A DNA stretch of 64,000 nt from Aphelocoma coerulescens (GCF_041296385.1 NC_091014.1:15351578-15415577); one strand, 5' to 3'. Positions 34,901 through 44,887 are shown, counted from the stretch's first letter. The notes: generated by a model not told the origin, from the sequence alone. Translations and numbers: made by a program.

Positions 34901-37900
34901 GGACATCTGCTGTAAAGACAAACTGAAAAATGCTTAGTATAGATAAGTTAGCAAGCTTTTTGATGAGTTTTTGCATTACTTGTTGGTACTTCTCTTTCAT
35001 TTGGGGCTGTTTTCGGGTCGCCCCGGCCGGCTTTGGCATTGCAGGCGACGAAACTGTAAAAGCCGCGCTGTTGCCGGCTATTCCGCAGTCCGGCGCGGGG
35101 GGGTCACCCTCTGCCGCTTTTGGCCGTGCTGCTGCTTTCGGCCGGGCACCGGGGCTGCCGGTGTCTCTTTGGCCCGCCCGCGCCCCGCCCCCTGGGTCTG
35201 GTGTCTGTGCTTCCGCTCTCGCGGCCATTACTCTTCTGGCCGTCGGAGAGTTAACATCCGGCTCTGCCGGGTTTAGTAATTCTCGCAATGAGCTGACGCG
35301 CGCTGCCGTGGTTTTAATGATTTTTCTCGCGGCCAGCCCGAAGGACCGCGCTACCCCGAACTCCGCCGCGGTCTCTGGCCGCTGCTCTGTAAGTCCCGCG
35401 TCTGTTACTTTCCCGGAGCTACTAAAGCTCGTGCTGCCGCTCTCTACAGTCTCTATGGCAACCGCGGCAACTGTCTTTCCTGTTTTTACTTCTGAGAAAG
35501 TACTAATTACTGCTCTCCAGGTGGATTTGGGAGCTCTTGTTTCTGTAGCTTTCATTTTAAACGATCTTGGATTAACTAGTTCCTTATAAAGGTTTATCTC
35601 CTTAATTCCCTGCTTTTCTAAAAAGCGTAAAAACACATTAAAGGCTGCCTGAGTTTCCATGACCGCGTCCACAAACCCGCGACTCAGCGCGAAACACAAA
35701 CCGCATCCAAAGCGAAAACCCCGCGTCTCTGCGCGAAACTATTACCCGCGGATAACCCGCGAACCCGCGTCCAGCGCGAGCCGTACCCGCGATCAGCGCG
35801 AACCCGCGCCTCAGCGCGGAAAACAAAACCGCGGACAAACCGCGAACCGCAAACCGCGAACTAAAAACCGAAAAACCCGCGGACTACTCTGATACCACCC
35901 GCGTCTCCGCGCGCCCCAAGTATCAGGGTACTGCAGCGTCCAGGCAAGCCTTTAGCAGCCAAGCGGCGAACCACCGATGTTAAGGTGGCCCAGGCTAGAG
36001 GTTGGCCACCCCTCCACGCCCGCCGGCGCTGCCCCGGCACCGCATTAGGCTCCCGCCAGGGCAACGGGAATAAAATACCAGTCCCAGTCCAAAGTCCCGT
36101 ACTCCGCGAAGTTCGGTGTTCCGAGTTCGGTGTGCCGTGTTCGGTGTTCGGTGTCCGAGTTCGGGCGCCAGATGTAAGAAGCCAGAGGTCGGAAGCCGCG
36201 GCGGTACGGGGAGCTCGGATCCCCGGCGGGGGGAGAAGAACAGACAGCAGCCAATATGGTTGAAAACTAAACTCCGATTTATTAGCAGTCTCGAGGCACT
36301 TAAATAGTATACCAGCTTGTTAGCTTCTAAGGGGCTTACTTATCAGGATATTTTTCTATTTCTACACAATCAGGCTACATTGGCAGTCTTCCACAATCTT
36401 GTTATGTTCAAAGGAATCTTGTCCTTGCCTCCCTTATACTCCTAGATATCACACCTGCAAGTACGTTACTCCCTGAAATTTCTCAGGCTGGAACTGTTTT
36501 GCTTTTCACAGAGACTTTCCCACAGAAAGTGTCTCATACACACAGGCCCAAAAACCCTCCAGCTCAATAGCTTGCACAGCTCCTTTATTGATCCCAATAA
36601 ATCCATTCTCCAACAAGATGTTAGCTTTTTTAATATTTTTTTTGTTTACAAGGAAACATATCTTGCAATTTGTAACATAATACTTTTGTTAGCAGCTTCC
36701 GTGTTTAAGGTTTAGGTTGTCAAAACTGCTTTATAGGCAGCCCAAATTGAGATAAAAGCAGATTTTACCTGTTTGGTTCTGTCTTACTGGGCTCTCTCAA
36801 GGTGTGTGAGCCTGTGAACACCTGCTCATCTGAAGTCAGTGTTTTTAAGATAACACTGCCTGTGATCTTGTAAACATTAATCAGATGTTCAGACTAACAA
36901 AAATACAAATTTTCTTGCTACGAGATAGCATGTTATCATCAAAACATAGCCCCACTTTCATATTGCCTGGCACTGCTACAACACTGTAAGAATAACAGCA
37001 GATATTTCATGAATCCTTTTTCGCTGTCCACTGGGAATTCAAATAAAAATGTAAACCAGCTGTTTTCAGCTGGGCTTGAAGCAACAAGAATGTTTAAATA
37101 GAGAATCTCATTAGTTCATGTTCTCAGGCATGTCTGATGGTGGGTTTTCCCTCTCCTGCTGTTTTCTTGAAGAAAGGGGGGAAAACAGTCTTTGAAGTGA
37201 CAGGATCAGTGGAAAATTTAAATGCATATGTTTTATTTAAACTAACTTGTGGTATGTAACACTAATATAATGTAAGCTTTTCAGTCAGGAATGCTAGAGA
37301 AAGCTAAGGAATAAATAGATTTACCTCATGCTGCTTCAGCTTCATTCTCTCCATGGGATGTTGTCCATCCAAGAGATGTATAAATTAAGGCATGCTTGAA
37401 TCTTTTGTTAGGGCAAAAGTGGGAAAAAGGGTCTTTCTAAGGAGTGAATAGGAAAATATTTACAGCCCTTCTCCTATTGCCACCCCCCTCATTGCCAAAA
37501 ACCCCATGAGTGGTATGGGAATTACCATGGGCAGCTAGGTGGTGGTGAGGTATATCTTCTTACCTTTTTGTAAGTTTTCTTATATGTTACTTTGAGCAAA
37601 TTGATAGCCAGAAAGCTTGAAGTACTTAATAAGAACAACTACATCTGTAGACATAGTTTTCTATGGAGTGTTAGAGAGTGTGGATCAAATTTACTGTTTT
37701 CTTTTGAAATTCCTGCAGCTGGGCAGGTGAATGTTGACTTTCATGTTCAGTAACTGTGAGCAGCGGATTACACAAAATGAAAGTTGAGATTGGAAAGCTT
37801 GTTTTGCCTCTTCTAAACAATTTGTTTCATGCTACTGAGCTCATATGACTGAAGTAACTTTTTCTTTGCGTCCACGAAGTCCATTCCATGAAATTGCAGG

Positions 37901-40900
37901 TGGGGGAGTGAAGAGTGTGAAGGGTGTCACCTAATAATGAAACAAAGCAAAACTAGTATAAAAATAAAAACTTGACTGGTTTTGATTTTGGAGGTTTTCT
38001 TCTTGTTTGTTTTCAGCTAAAGTATTTGGATTTTGTTCTTGGTTGGCTGGGGGTTTGTGTTATGGGGTTTTTTTTGCTGCTTGGAAGGAAAAAAATTTTT
38101 TTTCTTCAAAAGCAGTTTCAATTATCCATTGCTCTGGTCTGGGACACTCATTAAGCTGCTGACGCATGGAGATATATTATTTTAGAATAGGCCGTGAGTT
38201 GAAAGGCAGGTTAACTCAGTATAGTGGCAACCAGGAGTCCTAAATGTACACTGTCTTCACATTTAAGAAAACAGTTTAGTATCAGATGTGCTGTGACTTC
38301 AAAGGTCATGCAAATTTTCTGTAAAGTTTTTATAACTGTTTTTACAACTGGCAGAGGAAATACTGTATGTCTCCTTTTTCTGAAATTCTGATTAAAATTA
38401 TAGTGTAGACAGATGATTGCAGACTTTCAGGAGACTCCTCTCCAGCTCTTCAGCTTTCTACCTTTCACAGAAAACACAAAACTACTTTTTTTTTCCCTTG
38501 CTTAACAGTGAAATCCTAAGTTAAGAAGACATTTTTCCACCTCCTGTGCTTTGAACAGGTGGGGAGGAAGAATCAAAATACAAGACTGAGCAGTGAAATT
38601 AGTAAAATCTGAGGAAAGGTTGGAAATTATTTACCAGGTTTTTGAGCAAATTCATTTTCTTTTCAGACTAGATTTTTCTATTCCCTTTGATACCTTTTTT
38701 TGCTTTATTTTGGAAATGAAGCAAAGAGGGCTAGTTCCTCACTACTTTATTGCAGACCCACGTTTGTTGTCAGGGCTTTATAGGCACCCAGCAGTGGGGC
38801 TAGCAGTTTTAGAGCCTAAATCCATTTTTAGCATACCTAGACTTGTAATAACATGATGGCTCAGAAACCTTCTGAGACGGTATTTTATTGATACACTTAC
38901 ATATTATGAAAATGTCTCATTGATGTCTAGAAATAAATGTACATACTTGTAGCAGTACTCAGTACTGATCTAAGAACGTTTCTCCTGCTATGCATTAGAC
39001 ATTTTTCTAACAAAATATTGATTCAGATAATTAGAGGTTCTCAGTATGGCTACTGGCCTAGGACCAATAGGAGTTTTGTGGGGAAAGAAGACATGCCATG
39101 ATATTGTTTCATTTTGATGGTTTTGAAAACTATTCAAAAAACCACAACAAAACAAATTATCTGCAACTGGGCATGAGGTTAGAGGTGAGAGAAGTTTCAT
39201 AAAGCCTTGTGTCCTTACAGCAGTCCTTTTTTTGGGGCAGGAACAGGGCTTCATGAAATATGTACTAGCACATTAAAGTCATTTATGTGCTTTTGAACTT
39301 CAACTTTTCCTGAAAATACTCTGCTTATACATTGTTGTCATAGGCATATAGTGGGGCAGGAGGAAATTCTAATGGAATTTCCATGCATCCTTTAAAGAGG
39401 TTTGTTTTGTGTACAGACTGTCACGAGTGTTCTTTGTTTTCATGGTTGCATAGTGTTGTAGGAGACAGGAAGAAAGGAACAATTCATGTGGAGGGCTGGT
39501 TTTGAAATAGCTTCTAACTATTGGCTCTTCTAGAAAGTATGTATGTACAGATGTACTGCTCTCACTTAAATGTGAAGATTATTACATTTTAAAAAGTTAT
39601 TAAAAATACAGACATTGGGAATACATTTAATAAAACTATTGTTGCAAGGGAGAGTTCAGTTTGGCCTTGGTGTTGCTGGGTAGGCTATATGTGAAAACTG
39701 TGTTGAGCTTCACTGATGCACTCCAGTTTTTAAAAACAAGCAAGTTAAAAGAATTAGCCACAGTCTTATTATTTAGCCAATGGCAGAGGGAAGATGAGAA
39801 ACAAAGTCTGTCTTGCTTAACCTTACTTTTTACAAAACTCTGAGATGATAACCAAGGGTGGGAGCCATTGCAGATGTCACGTGCAGCAAGAGTTGATACA
39901 TTTACTGATTGGAAGGGAAGGCTGCATACAGCAAGCATTATACAGTGCTTATTGTACAGTGTTTAATTATACAAGGCTGTTTATGCCATCTGAAGATGCT
40001 ATAACATCCCTTTTGTAACAAAATTTCTTTTGAGGTTGCAAAAGGTACTTGAAGCAAATCTGTAAATTTTTTGGCCCTGCCTTCTCATTTTAAATTCTGA
40101 CCATTATATCTCAAGAAGAGAATTCAGAATTAGTATGGAATTGCTTGACTGGAGTTGTGTTCCCAGCCTTACAGCGTATTTGTTGGCAAATCTCTTGTGC
40201 CGTCAGTGCCTAAATTCTTAAATGTGAATAGCTCTTTTTTAACTTGAAAACTCTTTTAAGAGAGGGCTCTTTTTTACTCTTCAACTAGTCCAAATCATTT
40301 GGGTTGTAGGCTTGTATTGTGAGCAATGCTAATGTAAGTTCCAGATCGTTTCCTTAGTAGCAAGCACTGTAAGTCAAGTGATTTAGTCAGACCAGGACTA
40401 GTAGTTGTGCAAGGAAATGCCCAAAGAATTATTGGTTGTTTTTGTTGCTGTTTGGTTTTGGTTTTAGTGTTAAGTTCTCCATCCTTGTTAAAATGAGAAG
40501 ATGATAGAAATGCTACAGCTACTGGGCTGTGGTAATGCAGCTCCTCAGACCAGTTTTATTCTCCATCCTTAGAATTCAGATCAGTCTGAAGTAAACTGTC
40601 TCTCCTGGAATAGGATTCAGAGAATGTGGTGAAAGAAGGACAAGTTCTCTACTTTTCTCAGACCATATATGTTACAATTATCTATAGACCTTCAGTCACA
40701 CATAAGTGTAAAGGCATAAAGTTTTGCATAAATGTCTTCCATTGAAACACTGCCCTAGGAATAGTTTGTTGATTTTTCTTTGAAGGGAAGGAGAAGGGAT
40801 GAAAAAGGATAGCCTGCCTCTCATAGTACTGAGGCTGGATTCTGGGTTTGGAACTTAGTGATTATTCCTCTCATTGGGTGCTTTAAAGTAGAAGCAGCAT

Positions 40901-43900
40901 CCTCACCTCCTGCCTGCTCATGCACTGACTTGGTGGGAGGTGTCAGCTGTGGGGGCTTGCTTGCTGCCCGTCCAGCTGTTGTGCTCCTGTGAGGCAAAGT
41001 AACAGGCCAGATGGAAGCCAGAAATAATAACTGAGTGTATTGTGCACACAAAGGATCTCCTGTTCCCTGCTGGATCTGTGTTCCTGTGATAGGATCCATA
41101 TGACAAACTGTACCTGATGCACTCAGCTGCACTGCAGTGCTTGTGCAACCGCAGAGGAGCTGGGCACTGCTGTGTGGACACTGGTGTCACAAGGCATCCA
41201 GGGAAATTGGTGCACTGAGGAATTCACACTGTTAAAGATGTGATGCTTCTTTTAATTGTGTGGCCCCAACAGAAATGAGTCTGGATTTGGTGGTTTGTTG
41301 ATGTTTTGGGGGTTTTTGTCCATAGCCAACACAGGTGGAAAGGACAATCTGTTCTTTGCTTTTTCTTCTTCTAGGGTTACGTGAGGTATTTCTGTCATAC
41401 ATCTGTTTTGGTCAAAACATTGAAACAATGCAGTAGCTTGTTTGCTTTCTTGATTTGTAGATACTTTTAGATATTTTGTTCATGTTTTAAAGATAAAGTA
41501 GTTTTTAGTTGCAACTAAAGTACTATGCCACTGCTTATAAATAACTAAATGGTATTAGATCAATAGCATTGAGTTACAACTTCTTCAGGAATTAGGTATT
41601 ATTAATTTGTACTACACTATGTATAAAAATGTTCAAGCAAAAGCAAGATTTATCTTTCTAAGTAGCAGATTCTTGGAGAAGTGAAATAGCATACATATAT
41701 GGTTTTTCGTCTACAACTTAAAATTTGGGAGTTTATCAAATTGTCACAAGTTTATTTTACTTGTTTCCAAATTTTGCTATTGAATATTTTAAACAGTACC
41801 AAGATCAGAGAGTAAATGCAATACATCTGATTTGTCAGATGTATGGAAAGATACAAGTTATTCCAGATACCAAAACCTTCAGAAAATTTGTATTGATGCT
41901 GTCAAGAGTGACTTAAAGGATGCAGGATAACTGTGGAAGAGTATGGAAATGAAAGAAAGGATTTAAAGAGAAGGGATGAATTTTTATTCATGTTGGAATC
42001 CATAGATGGACGTGTTATTAACTCCAGTAAATCAGAATTTCAAGGTAGGTAAAAGTCCTGTTACAGGAAAACCACTTGCAGAGTTCTGAAATTAGAGTTA
42101 CTTTTCATATATGCATTCCAATTAATTACTTAAAAATAGCAGAAATTCTGGGGGAGAGAGTTCTCCTTTTTTGCCTGTAGGAGAGTGGTCAAATCTCATT
42201 TCCTGATGTTTCAAGAACTAGCATCCAAAGAGAAATCTGTTTCATACCAGACTGCTTGTTAGCTCAGTGTTTAAAAACCACATTTAGCTCCTCATCTTTT
42301 GAGAACAGGCTTTTAGAGGTGCTGTAATTCTTGAGTGCCATGGAGGTCTCTGAGAAAGAAGAGTCTCTCTCAGGGAGTTCACAGTCAAAGGATAGATTCA
42401 CACTTTCAGAACAAGGAAATTTGCAAATGTTCTTTTTTTATTTGTACCGTTAGATTTGGTTGTTTGGGTTTTTTAAGTGGGCATGTGAGGCAGCCTTATT
42501 AGGTCGTTAACAACATTTCTTTGTTTTCACATGAGTAGATCAAAATTTAGACCATGCCTGTGATGCTACATCAGAGAACTATAATGATCCCTGAGATACC
42601 TGTAGCAGAGGAATATGAAAATGTCTAAATGACCTCATGTAACAGCTTAGGACTAATGGCTTTATGACACTTTGTGCTGTTTTACCCTGCATTGTAAAAT
42701 AGCCCCTATGGAGTCCTAGGCTGTTTGGTACTGCAGCATAGATGTGATGTCAGTTTGTGTTGAGATGGAGTAGAGTAATAATTTTTTTTTTCACATGTTA
42801 AAAAACTGTTCAGAGTTGTCTGTCATCCCACCACCATTTCTGCCTTTTCATCCATAAACTGATGCTGCTAATCAGTTAACTCATGCATGGTAAAATACAG
42901 AACAGGGTAAAAAGCTGAGTTCTGTGCTCCTATAATCATGTGTTATCTTCCTCCTTACCATGTTTTGTCGATGGTCTCAGTTGCTGTGTGAAAATCTTGC
43001 CCAATGTTTGAGTTCCCTCTTTAAGAGGTCTGAGAGTTTTGCTTTTGGAGTTGCAGAGTTTTGTTTTTCTAAAACTGTCTCCTGCAATGTGACAGAGCAC
43101 TGTAGTCATCACTAACTAGTCACCTCTTTCAGTAGTTTATTGGTCTCACCCCTACCTTTCTTACAGGCCCTTCCTGTTCCTCGTGCTGATCTTTCTGAAC
43201 ATCGGCCATTCTCTTTCCGCTCCCTGTCCTCAACTTCTCTTGCATCCATCTGTGTCCATCTGTGATGCTGTGTCTTAAATTCTAAGCTTTTTTTAGGGGA
43301 AGGACTGTCTATTGCAGTGGAGCCCTAATGCACATCTAGGGCTCTGAGGAACTGCAGGAATACAAGTAATTATTAAAACACCAATTCTGATATTTTACAG
43401 CTTTCCATAAGGCAAAAACTGAAGTGGCTGCAGTTAAAAAGCAGTCTGAAGGCCTTAGAAAAGAATATGATCATCTGATGAAAGAATTTCAGCAGCTTCA
43501 GGTAGGTGGCTCTGGATCGCCATACAAGAACTGTGTTTTGAAATTGTACCAGCAAAATTCTGTTTGTTGGTATTTTGTTGGTGCAAGAGAATTTACCAAA
43601 ATCTTTAGTATAGCATAAAGTTACAATTGGCAGCATTCCTTAAACTTCTTCAAAATAGTAGAATTTTGTTTTGCACTTTAGTTGAGAATGCTCAGGTTGT
43701 TATTAGCTTCAGTTTTATTGTTACTTGGGAAATAAGATTCAGATAGTTTTGCATGTGATGATCAAACTGAAATACGGTAAGAAAATTATGGGGGGGTCTG
43801 TGTGTGTGGTGGGGGGAGTATATACATAATTTATAAAAGTAATTTTATTTTGTTTGCTCTTAAAACATGCTTTTGCAATCCCAGATTATAAATGTTGCAA

Positions 43901-44887
43901 TACTGTTGATACACGAAGATAAAAACCCCAACAAACAGCCTAGGCTAAAAACAGGCTACTATAAAATTCAAACTGAAGTACAAAATAATTAAAAAACCAT
44001 ATTAAGCAAAAGTTCAATTAGCTGTTTGATCGAGTTTCTTATGTGCATGGCTTTAATACCATAAAATACACAGTAATTATTTCTGGTAGAACTGGGAGTC
44101 TGTACTCCCAATTTAAGTTGTTGAACAGGTGTTCATATGGTCCATGCCTAGCATCTGTCTCAAGCAAAATTCAGTAAAAATGAAAGTTAGCCTTTTTATA
44201 AGTAGTGGTCCTGGGAGAAAATAAATTACTGTTAAAATTATGGTGACTTGCTTTTCAAAAAGAGTTTTTCAGTCCTGTATTAATTTTTAAAAAGGCAGTT
44301 TTGACCTGGTTATAATCTTTCTTTCCTCTACTCTGTGAAACCATTTACTCATTCCCAGCCTCACCCTGTACTCCTACAGAGATTGCTCAACTGATCACTG
44401 TGTTCAAGACCACCATGCATGGCCTGTCCTTGTTGTGCTTCCCTGTGTAATGAGCCATAGTAGTCCTGCTGCATTTCTAACAGACTTGTGGTCTAAAGCA
44501 CACATCCTCACCATCTTCTGTTTACCTCTGAGTGGAAAGAACAGAGGTACTGAGCACACAGGAGATTTGGCTCCCAAGAATAAATCAGTTGATAGCAGAA
44601 GATGTTTTCTGCTGGGTTTGCTGCACAGCTCAGCTGCAACACCAAAGGGAGCAGAACTAGGCTGCACAGCCTTGACTGCTGACAGCAGAAGCTCAGGTGT
44701 GGTGTGGGGTAGTATTGATGGGACTGCAACTTAGAAAGGTGTATGGTGAACAAATCAGGTGTGACTGCAGAGGGGCAAAATGCAGCATCTGGAGTCAACG
44801 GTTTCTGATCTTGCCAAACTTAAATTATTTTTATCTGTCTCTTTTCAGCAAAGTTTAAATCAAGCAGAAGGTAAGAAAGACCTGTAA
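19850..44887 (+). CDS. BCAP29: BCAP29, B-cell receptor-associated protein 29 (complete)
   Basis: ER membrane protein of the BAP29/BAP31 family, which escorts membrane proteins (including membrane immunoglobulin) between ER and cis-Golgi. Coding exons are 19850-19941, 23292-23392, 25525-25675, 29958-30093, 32650-32761, 43401-43501 and 44849-44887. They total 732 nt, or 243 aa plus stop; human is about 241 aa. The start MTFQWTAVATFLYGEIGVIL is a family hallmark. Three hydrophobic segments lie near residues 6-28, 45-65 and 103-123. They are followed by a charged coiled-coil region at about 128-231 (LAKEM, EAAKKYMAENERLQE, KLKEEVEHLKAELQKTSD, GLRKEYDHLMKEFQQLQ). The tail KKDL at 240-243 is a dilysine COPI retrieval signal. 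Phase is preserved at all six junctions. The 10.6-kb intron before exon 6 holds an endogenous retrovirus in antisense orientation. Confidence 0.96.
19942..23291 (+). other. BCAP29: BCAP29 intron after coding exon 1
   Basis: AT-rich, with a poly(T) run near 20861 and an A/C-rich tract at 20801-20835. A probable old CR1 scrap lies near 22280-22325. The 117-aa open frame at 21180-21533 has no recognisable homology. Confidence 0.55.
22280..22325 (-). mobile_element. Probable old CR1 3' fragment
   Basis: The plus strand reads GAACTGGAAAGGACCACAGG then AGATCATGCTACAGTCTAA. This resembles the reverse complement of the avian CR1 3' end (TTGGAAGGGACC, GATCATCTAGTCCAA). It is short and eroded. Confidence 0.4.
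23292..23392 (+). CDS. BCAP29: BCAP29 coding exon 2
   Basis: Encodes WQKIFMFPLWSKMAVFWNKM and the second membrane segment FLTIIVLLIVLFL. Confidence 0.95.
23393..25524 (+). other. BCAP29: BCAP29 intron after coding exon 2
   Basis: 2.1 kb of AT-rich intron; nothing recognised. Confidence 0.55.
25525..25675 (+). CDS. BCAP29: BCAP29 coding exon 3
   Basis: Encodes DAVREIRKYSSVHVNEK, the lumenal/cytosolic loop, QMKLFRSQRNLYLSGFSLFL and part of the third membrane segment. Donor GTAAGT. Confidence 0.95.
25676..29957 (+). other. BCAP29: BCAP29 intron after coding exon 3
   Basis: 4.3-kb intron. It includes an eroded CR1 copy (about 27600-28990), a 145-codon open frame of unknown meaning at 26155-26592, and a T/G-only tract at 29833-29908 shortly before the next acceptor. 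Confidence 0.6.
27600..28990 (+). mobile_element. CR1 LINE, long eroded copy (reverse transcriptase and 3' end)
   Basis: Diverged blocks in CR1 order: GGCAGAGGGAGTTGGCCAAT, TCATTGCAAGGCTTAGTTTG, CCCCTCAGGGATTGGTACTG with ATTAACAACATGGATGATAG (reverse transcriptase), AAATCTCATGAAGCTCAACA, GGACTGTGTCCAGTTTTAAT, and a 3' end ATTGTGTGATTCA. Small deletions and stops break every frame, so no intact protein is encoded. The 5' boundary is approximate. Same orientation as BCAP29. Confidence 0.88.
29958..30093 (+). CDS. BCAP29: BCAP29 coding exon 4
   Basis: Encodes VLRRTVTLLTQLAKEMASHA and on to KKYMAENERLQE, the start of the coiled coil. An upstream open frame through the acceptor is intronic and not coding. 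Confidence 0.94.
30094..32649 (+). other. BCAP29: BCAP29 intron after coding exon 4
   Basis: 2.6 kb of AT-rich intron. A 177-codon open frame at 31152-31685 is T-rich and hydrophobic and has no family resemblance. No transposon recognised. Confidence 0.5.
32650..32761 (+). CDS. BCAP29: BCAP29 coding exon 5
   Basis: Encodes ALRGKGHGKKKESTDATEEK and on to HLKAELQKTSD. The first half differs from the mammalian sequence; the ELxKTSD end is conserved. Acceptor TTTAATAG, donor GTAAGT. Confidence 0.9.
33256..33261. repeat. Target-site duplication, left
   Basis: AGATGT directly before the left LTR, matched perfectly at 36616-36621. A 6-bp duplication is usual for alpha/betaretrovirus-like (ERVK-type) integrases. 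Confidence 0.93.
33262..33704 (-). repeat. 3' LTR of the endogenous retrovirus
   Basis: 443 bp with TG and CA ends. On the minus strand a TATTTAAG box (33395-33388) is followed about 20 bp later by AATAAA (33372-33367). This implies a short R region and a poly(A) signal downstream of the cap site. A second AATAAA lies near the U3 start. Confidence 0.93.
33705..33722 (-). other. Polypurine tract
   Basis: The minus strand reads AAGAAAAAAACGGGGAATT directly before the TG of the 3' LTR. This is the expected plus-strand DNA primer position. Confidence 0.8.
34040..34385 (-). repeat. TTAAG-rich low-complexity zone in retrovirus 3' interior
   Basis: On the plus strand the motif ACTTAA or CTTAAC recurs irregularly more than twenty times, with spacers that are mostly short A/T/C words. 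It is almost free of G. It is not a simple tandem array because spacing varies. No frame is open through it. It lies between the gag-like frame and the polypurine tract, where env would be in a complete provirus. Confidence 0.75.
34668..35699 (-). pseudogene. gag-like open reading frame of the endogenous retrovirus (truncated)
   Basis: A 343-codon frame. The likely initiator is the internal Met at 35660 (METQAAFNVFLRFLEKQGIK), 14 codons into the frame, which looks like a betaretroviral matrix start. The middle is Pro/Ala/Gly-rich (near residues 165-205), as in matrix-capsid linkers. I see no capsid major homology region and no CCHC zinc knuckle. The last 100 or so residues have no retroviral resemblance, so the frame seems to run into unrelated or deleted sequence. 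It is probably a partial matrix-domain Gag left by an internal deletion. Whether it is translated is unknown. Confidence 0.6.
35665..35930 (-). repeat. CpG-dense repeat array in retrovirus leader
   Basis: About 265 bp between PBS and gag containing roughly twenty CGCG words in degenerate repeats such as ACCCGCG, CAGCGCGAA and AACCGCGAA (plus strand), including CCGCGG palindromes. This is strong hairpin potential in the genomic RNA. Confidence 0.8.
36114..36160 (-). repeat. Short repeats beside the primer-binding site
   Basis: Minus-strand ACACCGAAC-like units recur about four times. The word GAACTCGGA occurs both inside the PBS and again about 30 bp downstream. This looks like slippage copies of the PBS end. 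Confidence 0.7.
36153..36170 (-). other. Retroviral primer-binding site (tRNA-Lys-like)
   Basis: Minus strand TGGCGCCCGAACTCGGAC, two bases after the 5' LTR. The first 12 bases match the tRNA-Lys(UUU) primer site, which continues AGGGAC; here the rest differs. Confidence 0.85.
36173..36615 (-). repeat. 5' LTR of the endogenous retrovirus
   Basis: 443 bp, same length and apparently the same sequence as the 3' LTR at an offset of 2911 bp. TATTTAAG at 36306-36299 and AATAAA at 36283-36278 on the minus strand. Any transcription would run antisense through the BCAP29 intron toward coding exon 5. Confidence 0.93.
36616..36621. repeat. Target-site duplication, right
   Basis: AGATGT directly after the right LTR, identical to the left copy. 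Confidence 0.93.
43401..43501 (+). CDS. BCAP29: BCAP29 coding exon 6
   Basis: Encodes AFHKAKTEVAAVKKQSEGLR and on to KEYDHLMKEFQQLQ, coiled coil resembling the SKEYDQLLKEHSELQ block of mammals. Donor GTAGGT. Confidence 0.93.
43502..44848 (+). other. BCAP29: BCAP29 last intron
   Basis: 1.3 kb of AT-rich intron with a short G/T run near 43793-43817. The pair of roughly 90-codon frames at 44404-44734 have no recognisable homology. Confidence 0.5.
44849..44887 (+). CDS. BCAP29: BCAP29 coding exon 7 and stop
   Basis: Encodes the last 12 residues, QSLNQAEGKKDL, then TAA. The exon is diverged, but the splice acceptor CTCTTTTCAG fits and phase is zero. The KKxx ending matches the family's function. 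Confidence 0.88.
   Translation, partial: QSLNQAEGKKDL

Larger units (their letters stand above)
33262..36615 (-). mobile_element. Endogenous retrovirus, ERVK-type, non-autonomous, full length with both LTRs
   Basis: 3354 bp, minus orientation, antisense to the host gene. It consists of a 5' LTR (36173-36615), a primer-binding site (36153-36170), a leader, a gag-like frame (35660-34668), a non-coding TTAAG-rich zone, a polypurine tract (about 33705-33722) and a 3' LTR (33262-33704). The two 443-bp LTRs appear identical on base-by-base reading, and a perfect AGATGT duplication flanks the element. The 2468-bp interior is far too short for gag-pol-env. I see no protease, reverse transcriptase, integrase or envelope domain, so it must have been copied by enzymes supplied in trans. 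The PBS and 6-bp duplication suggest ERVK (class II). The exact family name is not known to me. Confidence 0.93.
32762..43400 (+). other. BCAP29: BCAP29 intron after coding exon 5 (10.6 kb)
   Basis: The longest intron in the window. An endogenous retrovirus occupies 33262-36615; without it the intron would be about 7.3 kb. From 36622 to 43400 I see only AT-rich DNA with T/G-only tracts near 37985-38095, 40431-40469 and 41285-41322. Confidence 0.6.

Noticed and set aside
34930..35589. 219-aa plus-strand frame in the retrovirus
   Set aside because: Antisense shadow of the gag-like frame in GC-rich sequence.
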